Assembly: GCA_033026295.1 (NCBI GenBank) | Contig: CM065172.1 | Coordinates: 14,441,165-14,505,164 of the forward strand | From: Channa striata | Taxonomy: Eukaryota; Chordata; Actinopteri; Anabantiformes; Channidae | Direction of reading: 5' to 3' | Length of the DNA: 64,000 nucleotides | Part shown: positions 22,801-37,200 of the stretch, piece by piece | Numbering within the stretch: the stretch's first letter is position 1 | How the letters are laid out: the number at the start of each line of letters is the position of its first letter | Notes under the pieces: generated by a model | The model's input: only the letters and a program-made list of their open reading frames with translations | Told to the model about the DNA's origin: nothing | Databases searched by the model: none | Translations under genes and position numbers: made by a program

Positions 22801-25800
22801 TTTTTTCGGCAGTGTGTTTCTGTCTCGATGAGAACTGTGGAGATTAAACAAAGTCATTGTTTAACCACTAGTGCAGGGAGTTATTAAACTCTCAAGAACA
22901 GGCAGCATGCACAAAGAAGCACAGTGAGACTGGCAGACAGCTGGTGTCAGCCAGTAATTATGACTTCAGTCACTGGGCCAGTATAACAATGATAATAGCT
23001 CTTTAGTAATAATAGCCTAGCAACCCCTCAGAGTGTGTGTGTGTATGCATGTGTGTGTTTATGTGGCTCGATTTTTTTTTAAATAACGTAAATCAAATAA
23101 TACCAAAGTGGACCATAAGGTAGGCATTATTTTTACAGTGTGTGCAATATGCAGCATTAACTGTGGCATATTTTGTCTCTGGTTTTCACGTGGATGAAAT
23201 GCATCACAACCATCACAACCAGAAAGATTTAATCCACTTGTGAAATATTATTTGTAATTTATTATCATAGCTGTTCTTTTCTAGATGTAAAAAGGTTTTG
23301 CTGTTCACTTTTTTCAATGTTTCTGCTATTCAAAACACTGTCTTCATTCTATTTCAGTATACAAAGCTTTTTATCATTAAATGCCAACTGAAGCGCCTTG
23401 TTACCCGCTTAGTGAATAAGGGGAAAAGAATGTGTGATCATAGCAGAGAGCAATGTGCAAAAGACAGCGAGCGCATCTCCCGCCATCAGGACGAGGGGTC
23501 TTGGTGTAGTTTCTTTGCTAACCAGTAGGTGGAGCTGCATGCCAACAGTAGTGGAACACAGATGACAGCGTCTGCTTTGTGTCTATGCAGGACCGGTGAT
23601 ATGTGACTGGATTTAAAATGCATGCAGGGTTACAGACAGTCTCTCAGCACATTTGAACTCACTTGTCTGTGAGAGTGAGCGAGAGTTTACTTCCCGAGCT
23701 CCAGCTGGCAGGAGAGCCTCTGTCTTCGGGTCTGTCTGTATCTCTGGACTCCATGGTGGTGTAGACTCTGAGTGAACTCTCCCTCTCCCGATCCTTGTCT
23801 CTCTCCTGCGGATCTGGGGCCAGGCTCATCTGAAGCGGTAGTGACTCCATGCTCCGATGCAACCCAGACAGACGGGGATAGAGCAAGGGAGAGGAGCTCC
23901 CACTGCTCCCCTCAACCCCAAGAGAAGAGACCTGCCTGGGCCCCAGCCCTATCCCCGAACTGGAGAAGCAGGCTGAAGAGTTCACATTGAGTAAAGGGGC
24001 AGGGCTGGGGGTCAAGCAGGGGTTGGTGGAGCTGCCTGCTGAGCTGGCAAGGTCCTGGAGCTTAGAGTAAGGAGGAATCTTCGGAGGCAGAGAGTCCTGG
24101 ACGCCCACCTCCAGGCTATTGGAGTTCAGCTTGTCCAGCTGGGCCATGGATGGAGGCTTTGCAAGGCTGCGAACCCCAGACAATCTAAAGGCAACACAAG
24201 ACAATGTTGTAGCAAAGACACAGTCATACTGAAAACTGCTGGCTAAACCAATATTGCATTTACATTTAATATTGTAATATATGAATCTTGATACCTGTGG
24301 GTGTTTGGTGAAGGTGAATCTATGACTTTGCAGCTGCTGGGAGGTCTCAGCCCCTGTATCTTCCCTCCATTGTCTGATGGCGTCTGAACAGGGCTGCTTT
24401 TAAGAGACCCCCCTCCACACTCTGAGTCAGATACTACAGCTTTAGCTTTGGCTCTCTCTTTCTCCTTCTCTCTGTCTGTTTGATTGACAGGACTGGGACT
24501 CGGGATCCCACGACCCCCTGTCTTGCTCAGTCCTGTTCCAGAACCGAACCCTGATGTGGGCTCTTTGAGCCTCAAGCCCTGGGGCGCTGTGGTGGAGGGT
24601 TTGATCAGTCCTGAGCCCGTGTCCATGGTTGTGCTCACTGGGCGAGCTGAGCTTGGGCGAGTTAGAGTCAGGGTGCTTGTTTTGGCAGGACGAGGAAGAG
24701 AGCGGTACTGGAGAGATGTCCTGGCATTTGGAGACAGAAAACCGCTCTGGTTGCTGCTTGAAACATCTAGACTTGTCTTGCGCCCTGCACCACCACCACC
24801 CGCCCCTGGTTTGACAGGAATACCAGATGTTTTGGGAATCTTTCCTACAGTTGCAGAGCCACTGGGTATGGTGCTGCCACCCGTAGTCATCACACTGGGT
24901 GTACCGGCATTGTTTGTCCCATTACTGGGAACCATGGTGGGTTTCTTGAAGCCAAAGTTTCCACCAGTTGAAGGCCTGACTAGGCCGGACGGAGGTTTAC
25001 GCTGTTCCCCACCACTGGAGCCATTCCGGTGATCTTTACCAGCATCAGAAGATGAGCGTTGAAGGCCAGAAGCCTTCACTGCTAATCGAGATTTGTCCAT
25101 GGGTTTTCCATCGGTCTTTACTGTACCTGGAGAGGCAGAGGAGGATAAACAGAGAGATATTAATGCTGAATATGTATAAACAGACTAATACCTGAATTGT
25201 CTCTCATGGTTTGGAGCGTGACTAACCAAGTCATATTAGGACAGGATATCTTATCCTACACCTACATGGTCTGACTGTCTGCTGATTAAACCTAATTCCT
25301 GTCTGAGCAAACAGTGCATAGACCAGAGTCACATCCATCTTCACTCTCACACATGCTGTTATCAAGAAGTTACTAATCTTTTCCATCCTGTTTTTTCAGT
25401 AAGTTCGGGTGGTAAAACTGTTGCGTGCTGAGATTAACATGTACAGTTGAGTAGAAAACATCCCTTAACCTTAAAATGAAAAAAGGAGTAAAACTAAGAT
25501 CTAATGCTCATTAATTGGTACAAATGTTCTTTCATCATTAGAAGTAACAAATCTGATCATAGAATGTATAAAAAGAAAGGTTTTTAATGATATTTAAGTC
25601 TGGAGACAAGAAAGGCTTTAGATTATTGTCATATGGATCCACTACCTCTTTTCTTTAGCTTTTTAACAGATTCCACTGTACGCAGAGCTCAAGTGTCTCA
25701 CGTGGATATGCATCCAGAACCCATGAGTGTGTCTCCATCATGTTTGATCATGGGGGTTGTGTTCATCTCCTCATACTTGGGTTTTTTTTTTTTTTTTTTT

Positions 25801-28249
25801 TTTTTACCACGCATACAAGTATGAATCATGAACAAGTAATTTAACTTTGGTGTCATCAGAATAAATACAGTTGTTCCAAAACTCATTTGTTTGGTTTAGA
25901 TGTGCATTAGTATAGTCCCAGTATGCTGCATTTTGTCCAGAAGTGCTTTTCTCACAATCCAGACGTGCAGACTGCGCTTGACTGTTGAGATGTGGACTTT
26001 TATTCCAGCTGCCTCTAAGGACTTTGTCAGGTTTCCTGTGGTTTGTTTTTGATTCTTATGTAGCTTTCAAGCAAGTTTCCTAGCACCTCTTCAAGCTATT
26101 TGTCTTGGTCTTTTACTTCTTGGAAAAGTCTTATTCTGTCCACATTTCTTCCATTTCTGATTATGGACTTTACAGTAGGTCTCCCTAAACACTTGGAAAT
26201 GTTTTTATGTCTCACTCCAATTTTATGAAGGTTTATTCATTTCATTTGTAGGTCTTCTAAAAGCCGTTACCCTGATCCCAATCTTTTTGATGCTCTTAGT
26301 AAACAGCTTGAGGCTGCCGCTGGCGATCTACCCAGTAGCAAATTTAACACACCTGGTGCCACTTATCGAGCATTCATTTTTGTGTTCACTTTTATAAAGT
26401 TCAGACACCTGACTTTAAATATTAAAGTTGCTTTGAGAGTTTATTAGTAGGGGGATGCAAACTTTTTCACTTATACAATCACTTAAGCATGCTTTTTTTA
26501 ATTTTTGTTTTAAGGGGTGCAAATGTCTACTCAACTGTAGCTTGGCTGTGGAAAACCTGTGTTCACACTAATGAAGCGTGTCTGTGGGAACAAAACTGCA
26601 TGAAACACTGAGTGTAACTGAATTGAAGATTCTTTGGGAAAAAGGGGAGAGTCAGGAAAAACTTGGTGGAATTGTTTTTGTTTTTTTGGTCCCAATCTAT
26701 TTATTTCTCAACTAGATAATTCATTTGACTTGTTTGGAAGTTATTAAGAGAAAAAATGTCTATTAGACACCCACACAAGTGCCGGTCCTCACTACCCACG
26801 CTCTTATTTTCTATCTAATGGGAGTTGTTATGGGAGTTTAATATACAAGGCATTAACAGAGTCAGAGAAATGCTGTTGAATAAGACCCACCGGCGTGCTG
26901 CCTTAGGACATCTGGAGTCACTTAAGGGTATTTATAAACCCACAAAGACACACACATAGTAGGAGACTTATACCGAATACCACACACGTCTTCGTGATCA
27001 GATATTATAGTGTGACACTGACAACCCGTTATTACGGGTGATGCACTACGTGTGAAGTTTTGGCTTACGTGTTAAATCATAAACGTAATCCACTGAATAA
27101 AGTCTGGTGGCACAAATGCAAACTATTAAAACCCAGGTGTATGTATCGTTTTAATATACAGAAAATAAAGCCTGATATAAAGATATACACTGTGTGTAGA
27201 AGAGACTGAGTCCCTTCATGTCCCAACATAAGAGGTCTGCAAGTCTGAGGAGATGGAGATTTGAACACACAGGCAGAATGACTAACACTGCCCCCTCTGC
27301 ATCTAGAAAAGAAAATTAATTTTCATCCTCTTTAAGTCTTCTTCCATTTAGGGCCACTGTGGGAGAGGCAGTTAAAAGAAGACGCTTTGGAAAACCAATG
27401 TATATATATTGTGCACAAATATGAAACATAAATTTCCAACACATGGTGCTTTACATCCTCAACCTGTGTGCGCTTATTTACACCAATGACCTTCAACAGC
27501 CATTTGCTCAGCTAATGTGTCCCACTTCTCAACTGCTTGCTTTTTCTGAATAATATGTTCATACTAATATTAGTAAAATCTGTGAAAAAAAAAAAAAAAT
27601 CATGTTTATTAAATTTATTTGACGTTTAACTGTACTGTTAATCGTCATATTGCGCAACACAGCAATACAAAAAATTTAATAAAAAACAGAGCAACGGATG
27701 AGGGCTTGGCAGACAGTTGCTTTATGTACATGGTTAGAAATTACAATAAGATAATATATCATTATTCTTAATTCTCGTAATTATTAACCCTTTAAAGTTG
27801 TTGAGACCACTCAAAATGTCCTCGCGATAACTGTAATAAACAAAAGTTTTTCCACACATCTATATAAAGATATGTACACACGTCATCCTGCTAAATAACA
27901 ACGACCTCCCTTAGTGTGTCTTTCCTTTAGGAGGATTTCTGAGCTTCTCATCACTGATCGACTAAAACAAATGACTCCTGTTGTCTGTTTTTGCTTGACT
28001 TCATCATTGACTCGTTCTGTTGGCAATAATAATAACGGCATTGCACACAGATCACAGGCTGGTTTAATGCACTTGTTTGGCATATCTGTCATTTCAACAG
28101 CTGGCAATGCAAACACAGGACAGTCCAACAGAAAGAGAGCTATTTACACAGACGCTATCTATCTCGACTGGCACACAATAGTACAACTTATATCCTGTTG
28201 TTCTGTCTGATTGTCTATACGTGTGTGTAAATGTGTGCACATGCAAGTG

Positions 28250-28280
<31 letters not shown>

Positions 28281-31200
28281 CTGCGCACATAAACAGATCA
28301 CAGATGGTGTGCTTAAAAGGCAGCTGTACAATCCCCACTATTGTGCTCTTTGTGCGCGAGTTTGTGTGTGTGTGTTAAGTGAAACGTATCACTCTTTTTA
28401 AGGCTGGCACAATTTCAGATGTGTTTGCACTCACACACTTGCTATAACAAACACTCACACTGTCTCTAGTCCAGTTGTTTTGGGTACAAGGCTTTTATTT
28501 TAATGCTATAAATTCTCTCTGTCCAACACAAAAATAAAGCTTGGATAGGAGCGGCTGGCCCAATGGGAAAAAAAACTGTTGGTCAGTGTGTGTATATGTG
28601 TGTATATGTGTGTGGCTGGCTGGCAGGAAGGGAGTGGGTGGTGATGGGCGTTTGATACATGGCACCACTTTCTAAAGACCCAGAGGGTGGGCTGCAGCTG
28701 TGTGGGACAAAGAGAGTGTGTCTGTGACTGTATGTGGGTGTGAGACTTCCAAAGAGATGGCAGCCAGAGAAATGTGTCAGTCTGCTTAGGTTATGAAACC
28801 ATTTCTAGTGTGACTATATATACATATATACTCTGCTTCTTCACTCACCTGCCACTTTCAGCCCACTCTGAGAAGTGTGTGTGATGGGGGATGTGACTCC
28901 AACAGGTGGATTTCTTCCTTTTTCAACACATGTCCTTGACCCAGGGTTTGGGGTTTTTTCAGTTCGCCTTTTCCGCCTTCTAGCCCATCGCCCTGTGGTC
29001 GCGTCTTTTTCCATTTATTGGCTGATTCAGACTTGAGACTTCCTGTATCATAGACGCCCTCCCTGGCTCTTGCGGCTGGGTTTGGTGTCATCGCTGTCCC
29101 ACGACAGGCCGCTCTCTACCAGAGATCTCTTCTCTGCATCTGTTCGCATCTAGAGAGAAATAGACACAAGTTTAAAGGCAATGTTTGAAGAAATGTGATC
29201 ACCTTCAGTTTTTGACAGAGCCTCATCTTGATACCTGCAACCAAAACAAACATGTCCATGCCAGTCAAAATAAAAACTCATTCAACCATGTCTTGTCTCC
29301 CCAGTTTAAAGACTTCAAGAGATGAGTAAACTGAAACAAACTGGCCAAATAATGCACACATACTGTACTAGACGCAGCACACACAACTACACATGTACTA
29401 CATCAGATGCAAAAACCCACACACCTTTGAACTGCACAGAGAAAATATAAAAACCACCAAACATGGTCGACTAACTAAGAGTGTCAAATGTTAAACTAAA
29501 GGACATGTGAATATCAGGCCATTACAAATGCTTGTGTGAATGTGTGTGACTGTGTATGGGAGGTTTCATAGAGGCGGATTATTCTCCCCCATGCAGGGGT
29601 CAGTGAGGGAGTGTGTGCGTGCGTATGTCTGCCAGTTCAGGACATTGCACCCAACAGTTTTCTTGAGGAATCATATGCTGAATTCCCTTTTTATTAAAAC
29701 CAATAGACCCCATGGGCAGCTTCACATCACACAAGGAGGAGGTGTATGAGTGTGTGTGTGTGTGTGTGTGTGTGAGTACCTCTGTGAGTGTGTGTTTCCT
29801 GTCTGAACAGACCTTGCAGATAAAACATTGTCATTTCCTAACACAAATTCCCTGATTATTGAAACAGAGGGGGCTAAGATACACATCAGGCCAGATTTCT
29901 GTGACAAAACACTGTTAAAAACACAAACATACAGACAGGCAGGCAGGCAGGCAGACACACACACACACACACACACACTGAATAAACAACGGGCACTAAC
30001 TTTAATATTTGGTCCACCCTAGTGTAGGAATAAGAAAATCCATGTTTTTGTACAAACTACATTGTCTTTTCTTCGTTACTCTTCTAAGCTCCTTGTAGAA
30101 AGTATTTTTCAATATGTAGAAAAGACGAAGAATGAATGTCATGAAGAAACAAGGCATATAGAGGAGAAAACAGAGACAAAGAAATGCCTTTAGGACACAA
30201 AGAAGATCAGCTGAGAATGGCGAGAGAACAAGGAGCCATGTGTATTAGAAAATGTGGGGTGCATGATGATGTGATGCTTGGTTGCCATGGTAATTATGCC
30301 ATGGGGGGTAATGGTTGCTATGGCTCCTGCAACTAGGCGTGGAGGGAGGCACCCCGGTTCTTCCGGCTCGCTGGCCTGGATGCAGACTGCAGATGGCCCT
30401 GCTTGTACGTGCGTGTGCAGATGGCCGTGTTCTAGACCTGTCCTTCATTGTGCAGTACAGGACCGGACAAAGGCCCGCTCTCTCAGCATCCTTGTGCTTT
30501 AGTTGCCATAGTTACGCTCATTTCCCCACTCTCCACCTCCATCTCTATTTTGCTGTCTCTCTGACTGTAAAATCCCACTATAACAGTCATTTAAACCACA
30601 CTGCAGAGGTGTGACCCAAATAAGACACAGACTGGGACACACACACACAAACACACAGAGTTTGGAAATCATACCATTAGTGAAGGATCTTAAACAATGT
30701 CAAGCAGTGTTTTAGAAAGAGTTTAAAATAAACTGAGATCAAGAATATATTATTCCTATTACTATTCTTACAGTAATTTTTAAGACCCCAGAGTAAACAT
30801 ATCTCAGTGCACTTCACTGTATTGTGAGAACAAACATGCAAAGCTGTTTCTAACTACTGTCAGTCAGGTTTATTAGAGTGATAAACTCGGCCAAAACCAC
30901 AGTCTCAGATCAGCTTAAAAGGGTAGGCAAAATCCTGGCAAGTAAACACTATGGATTCGATCAAAGCCCTAAACCTCAAACGCAGCAATGACAGGGTGCA
31001 CGAACCAGCAAAGGTTTAACATAATCAGATCTTTCTTTCTAAAACATCAAAATGTTCCCGAGCTTTTAGCAGCATATTAGCTATGATCCCCACAAAAAAA
31101 CCGAAGAGAGACTTGGGGAACAATGCAGCTGTCCAGCATGAAGTGTGTGTTGGAACAATCATCAACTGCTGCAGATGTGATAAATATTACGAGTGTATGT

Positions 31201-34200
31201 GGAACACTTAAGCAGGCTTCGTCTCTGACCGCAGAGTCCTGCTGCTCGTTGTACAGTTTGTGTGACTGCGTGTATGGCACGTCCTTTCGGCACCTCATCA
31301 ATACCTCAATGGAATAAAAGTTTAATTAATACTACTGTAACCAACACACACACACACGATGCTAATCCATCAGTGTCAGACAGCAGTGTGCATGTGTGAA
31401 AATGCTCACATGTGCCTTACTTACCACTATGGCGGAGTTTCTGCGAGAGCCGATGGGAGTGGTAGGGAGGGAGTTGAGAGTGGGACTTGTGTTGAACTCC
31501 TCTGAGCTCAGGTTGTCTGAGCCATCACTCAGTCCGCTGCTGATGGAACTGCTCTCATCCCAACTACGAGAAACAAAGAAAGGGAAGATATGTCAGAATT
31601 TATTCTTTTATTAAGGCAATGGGTACCATTGGGTACTTCTTTCTGTGTGAGGACCTCTGCAGTCAACAGGGGGCATGTGAGATTGCAGTGGAGCATCTTT
31701 CTATAGTGAATGCAAGACTTTTTTTTCTACTAGTGTATTTAGGTTAAACAGATGTGTGTGTTAGAGGTGGGCTTCTATTTTCGATGCTCACTTTTAGCCA
31801 GGGGCTGAAAGTCCCCTTCAACTGCTCAAACTGACTTTAATACTCCCAATGATATCAAGCATCTATCTTTTTGAAAGTGTCCTTGATCAAGTGATTAAAC
31901 CCCTTCCAACTCAAAGGGCATGTAGAAGTGAATTCTGTTTTTTAAGACCTACAGGGATTAATCAAGTATCACATACTATACAACCATGTTTTCATATCAA
32001 AGAATATAACAAAGGAGTCGGTCTGTGTTAACTGAATATGTCAAGTTCTCACTGCATAAATTACCAAAGCTCCACCAGCCCAGTTACATCAGTGTTTGGC
32101 TCGTGTCTTCCAGATTTTCTTTTGATTAAATTTTCATAGACACAGACCTCATTTTGAAGGCTGCCTGCTCTATATACCTAACTTTCACACTGCAAGCACT
32201 GGGCAAATTGAAATTCGGAGTGCTCTTGACATCACAGCAACCCACACACATAAAAATAGCACTGAAGAACATATACGCTGATGAATGCGCCCACGAGTAT
32301 GTGGAGGCACACATCTGCTTAGCTGCTTCGCCCATGAAAATCCAAATATTAACAGGTTGTCGGTGCTACCGCATGGTGTTCTTCTGTAAATCTAAAGCTC
32401 TATAATCAATAGACACCTAACCTCAAGCTCCCATGATCTCAAGGCTACAGATACACTTGTACTTAGCCTTTAAGAAGAATCTGCCTGTATCGAATACTGT
32501 ACAGTACCTGCAATTACGTGACCGATCCAATTATACAAAGAATAAAATCTTTTCACTGGATTAAAACAGTGACTTGCAGGAATGAGAAAGTGAGAGTTTG
32601 GGAGAGAATAGGCACATGTAAGAGCTGTGTTTGGGTATGTGGAGGCACATCTGCTAGGTCAGGTAGGAAGTAGGGTGAATAGGTTATGCTGATATTACAC
32701 TATACTGTAAAGTAAGCCAATGAGGTCATGTATAATGTGATACAGAAGAGGATGAAAGGAGACAGGGTGATGTGGGGCTTCCGGTTGGGTGACTGTATGG
32801 GTCACACTTTACCCTGGGGGACTTTATGGTGAGGATCAGGGGGTGAGGGGTGAGGGGAAGGCCCTCCCTGTCTAGCCTATGGATATCTCAGACACAAAAA
32901 GGGCAGACGAGATTTTACATGTGATGTGGTGTCATGTTGCCTTGCTGCATGGTTTCCTGTCTGTGTGTGCGTCTCTGTGTTGGCCCTGCGATAGACTGGG
33001 GACCTGTCCAGGTTGTACCCCACCTCCAGCCCAGTGACAGCTGGGATAGGCTCCGGCCCTCTGTGAGCCTGAACGGGATAAATGGTTGGATGGACCAAAC
33101 ATTATAAAGAAGGATGTTCTTCTTCAAAAAAAATCTGATTTTGGATTCCAGTTTATCAGATTTTTATTTATCATCTATTACAAAAATGCACAAGGGAACT
33201 AACTTTGAACCTAAAGAAATGTAACTTATTAGTAGGCTTCTAATTTTGTATATGTACTACTGAACAAGCTTTGACAGGAGATGAACCTCTTTTTGAAGGA
33301 AACATCTGTGGCTCACTATCAGCACCTCTGAGAAGCAATACCAGTCTCTTCATTTCCTGTTAGAGCGATCCGCACATTCACCTGGGCTTCGGTGAATGAT
33401 AATGCCGTCCCTGCTGAATAATTCACGTGTGATAGGAAACAGTACAAACGCAGCCTCTGATGGCTTTGGCTGCCACTCAGCTGACGAATGTAAAAATAGG
33501 AAGCCACTAAAAATGGAGAAAGGGTCAGGGGTCAAACATCATGGACAGCACACGCCAAACGGTTGAATAAAATATGAAACAGGGGGTTTAGTCTGATAGT
33601 GTAGCTCTGAGAATATCTCACACTGGGCGTAAAAGAATTAAATCAGTTATGTTCTTTGCTTGTTCTCAAAGCTTGTAACAAAAACATAAACCTATCAGGC
33701 CAAGGAGAGACGTTTCATCAAACGTTGCTTAGACGAGACCATAAGACGCCTCTGAGACATTAAAAGTTAACCGAAGAGCCAAGAAGAACAAAAGTCAGTG
33801 TTACAGTGTCAGTCTTGGCAGTAAGTGAGACTGCCTTCAACTTTGATCCACTAAAATTATCTTCAATCAGACTTCACTTTTCAGTTCTGTGAGCAGGAAA
33901 TCCAAAAGACCTTAGTCCTAAACCTTAATCCAGAAGATATGCGATGAAGAAATTAAGCTTCACGTTTTTTTTTTTTAAATTGCTGTCCGTCAAAGCCCGT
34001 GGAAAGGTGTTCGGCTGAGAAAGAATTTTCAGATTTTTCAGTCTAAACCTGATATCCTCGCATCCACTGTCATCCAGCTCTTCTTCTGCTGGGTGAGAGA
34101 AAAGGAAGTCTGCGCTTGTAAAGAGGGTGATGAAACATGAGGATACTCAAGACAAGAGGGTGAAGGGGTGTGTGCACTCAACGAAAAGAACTGAAATGAA

Positions 34201-37200
34201 AAGCTTGAAAAAGAGAACGACAGGGAAAGAGAAGAGTTACTGAGGGCACGAGAACCTCCTCAACTTCATAGGACACAGTGCATTCTCTCAAAAGGACTGT
34301 TCCTCGTGTCTTCATTTAAACTTTCACCAATTTGCCTTTTCTCTCTCTCTCTCATTCTGCTTCATCCCTCCATTAACGAATGGCAGCTGTTGAAATCTCC
34401 AGTTATAATCTTTCCTCGCTACGCCTCATCTTTTTAATTCTTTGGCAGCAGCTGCAGAAATTGAAGGATAATATTAGCACCCATTCATCTACCTCTTCCA
34501 CAGATTAACTCCATTTAAGTTACTTCCCCAGCGCATTTATATCTATTTAAATGAGCCAGACGTACAGTTCACCTCTACAGAGCAAAAGCAGTCAGCTACA
34601 GGGATGCAACATTATGAACAAGCTGAACCTCTTGGCAACATCCTGAGTGTTTTTGAAAAAAAATATGGTTATAAGAAATTACATGCTACAGATAAATTAC
34701 CTGTTTTAGCATGTAATTTCATAAAAGCAAAATTTCATTAAATTGTAAGTTCGGCATATAATTGTTGATTTTTATGGTCGTATTGTAACTTTAGGGCTGA
34801 TCTCAAGCTAAATAAAACAAATGCATGGAAAGGATTGGGACAGTGAAACACGAGACTCTATGACTGTAATTTCATGAGCAAAATGAATATCAATAGTGAT
34901 TCAATTTAGGCTGCAATAAATGTCAGTTGAGCTGATGTGTGCTTGATTAAACTCATTTTTCATTTGACCCATGGGTTTTTTTTTCAGCGCATGTGCAAAA
35001 TGCATCCAGCTGAGCAGAGCATATGCCACACGGACACGTATTCTGTCAACCCAAGCCAGCTGCACACACAAGTGGTTTCCTACTCTGTCTTCACCAGTGG
35101 CCTTATAACTGCACTTCAAAAAGAGAATCCACAGTGAGACACTATCCACAGAGATTTCATCATCTCCAAGAAAGCGCAACTGTTTTCAACGGCTGTAATT
35201 CCCCTCTCTGTTTTATTTACCGGCCGTAGTGGTCAATTTAAACACTAATCTCCTTTCACAGAGACATGATTTCTTTGTTCCTCATCGTCTGTAAAGAGGA
35301 ACAACCACACAACCACACAAACACTGTGTCTCACATTGTCAAGACAATAGCTGCATAGCTGCTGCCGAGTTAAACAGCCAGCTTTTATTAACAGGCTTCT
35401 GTGCTCCTCAACTACTTGGGCTATGGAACTAATTGCTCTGATATAAATGGGAATGGTCTTTTTAAGGCTCATTATGAAAGCTCACTACTCTCCCCTCCCT
35501 TTGTTCTCCACTCTCTTCATTCTGAACCCTCTTAGGTTGAGGGATGGGAGAAAGAAAGTGACAAATTAAACAGATGTGAAAAGAAAGATAAAAAAAAAAA
35601 ACACTGCACAGAAAAAGCAGTTTTGCCTGTGGTTTGTGAGATCTTGGTGCTGGACTCCTGCTAGCACACTTAAAAGAAAAAGAAGAAGCCTGTTCCATCT
35701 GCACAAACATTATTAATACTATATAAAGGCTGTTTGGGGAAATGTCCCACTGAAGGGCTTTAAAATAAATCAGACTTTTCTGCATTATCTGATGGCAGTT
35801 ATAGTGGATAGAAAAAATAACCACATCCAACACTGACAGTCCATCCATCCTTTTTCTGTGTCTTATCTGGGGTCAGGTTATGGTGACAGCACCTCAGCAA
35901 GGTAATGCAGACATCCCTCCCCTCTCCTCTGGGGAGCCAAGTGTTCCCAAGCCTAATCAGAAACTGTATATTTTTTGCATCCTCAGGGTGTGACCCACGG
36001 TCTCTTACCAGCTGAATGTGCCGAGTAGACCTCCAATGGAAGACACCCAGGAGACATCCTGACAAGATGCTCAGACCACCTCAACACGTTGCTTTCATTT
36101 CATAGAAGGTGTGACTCCACACTAGGCCTCCTCTAGATGTCTCAATACTCAAAGACTGAGCCTGACCATCCACCAGAAGAAAGTAATTTTGCCTGCTTGT
36201 ATTTCCAATGTCATTCTTTTGGCCACTATCCAAAGCTAATGACCATAGGGAGGGTTGGTATGTAGGCTCAGTAGAAAACTGAGAGCTTTGCTTTCTGGTT
36301 TCATCTTCACCACAACAGTTTGGTACTACTTACTAATACAGATGCTGCATTAATCTGCCTGTCAATATGCCGTTCCATTTTACCCTGACACATGATCAAA
36401 ACTCAAGAGTTATATATAAACACTTTGACTTAGGGCCGCAACTCACATCCAATCCAAAGAGAGAATTATTAGGGAGAGAACCCTAGTCTCAGACTTTGGG
36501 GTGCCGCCTCTCACCCCAGCAGCTTAACAGTCAGCTGCAAACTAGTGTAGTTCACGCTAACACGCAATGACAGGATTAATTAAAAAAATTAATGATCTCA
36601 TCAATCGCCAAATCACACTGAAGTAAATGTTTGTGCATTTTTGTTAATCTAAACAGCACATCAAAGCATGGATGAAAAACACGGCATTAACAATGTTGTG
36701 CAAGGTGAACTAATTACAAAATTAATGTTGACTTAAAGATTTTATTTAGAAATATGCATATATAAAACAACTGTGGCTCAGATCCTTCAAACTGCACAAG
36801 TCGAATTAGATGTCAATTATGTGATCACAAAAATGTTATTAGTTGCAGCCCTAGTGCAGACACATTTGCTTCTTTGAGCATAGAGCTCTTTTTGTACCAA
36901 TCACAGAATTATCTGTGATTAATTAGTAGGTTTCAGGATATTTTCCATAACTGTAATTTCATTGGGACGACCACCTGAAACATGACAGAGGGAAGCAGAG
37001 CTGTGCAGAGGAGAGTAGATTGAGTTAGACTCTCATGACAGTGCTAGCTTTTACTGTACTATAAGAAAGTGACAGCAAAACCTCAATCTGGCTAATCAGG
37101 AGAAGAAAATGACTTGCTTATTAAACACTATCGGGCCATGATGGAGCAGATGAGACTACAGAGGACAGCTATTACTATTTACTGAAAGTAAATGTCGATT

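Larger units (their letters stand above)
25127..28848 (-). other. nav1 intron (3.7 kb) holding a Tc1 element
   Basis: Apart from the transposon at 25444-26537 it is AT-rich, with poly-A at about 27584-27599 and (TG)n at 28254-28281. No exon seen. Confidence 0.7.

Noticed and set aside
24484..25032. 182-residue plus-strand ORF
   Set aside because: Exact shadow of the largest nav1 exon, whose minus frame has clear NAV1 motifs.
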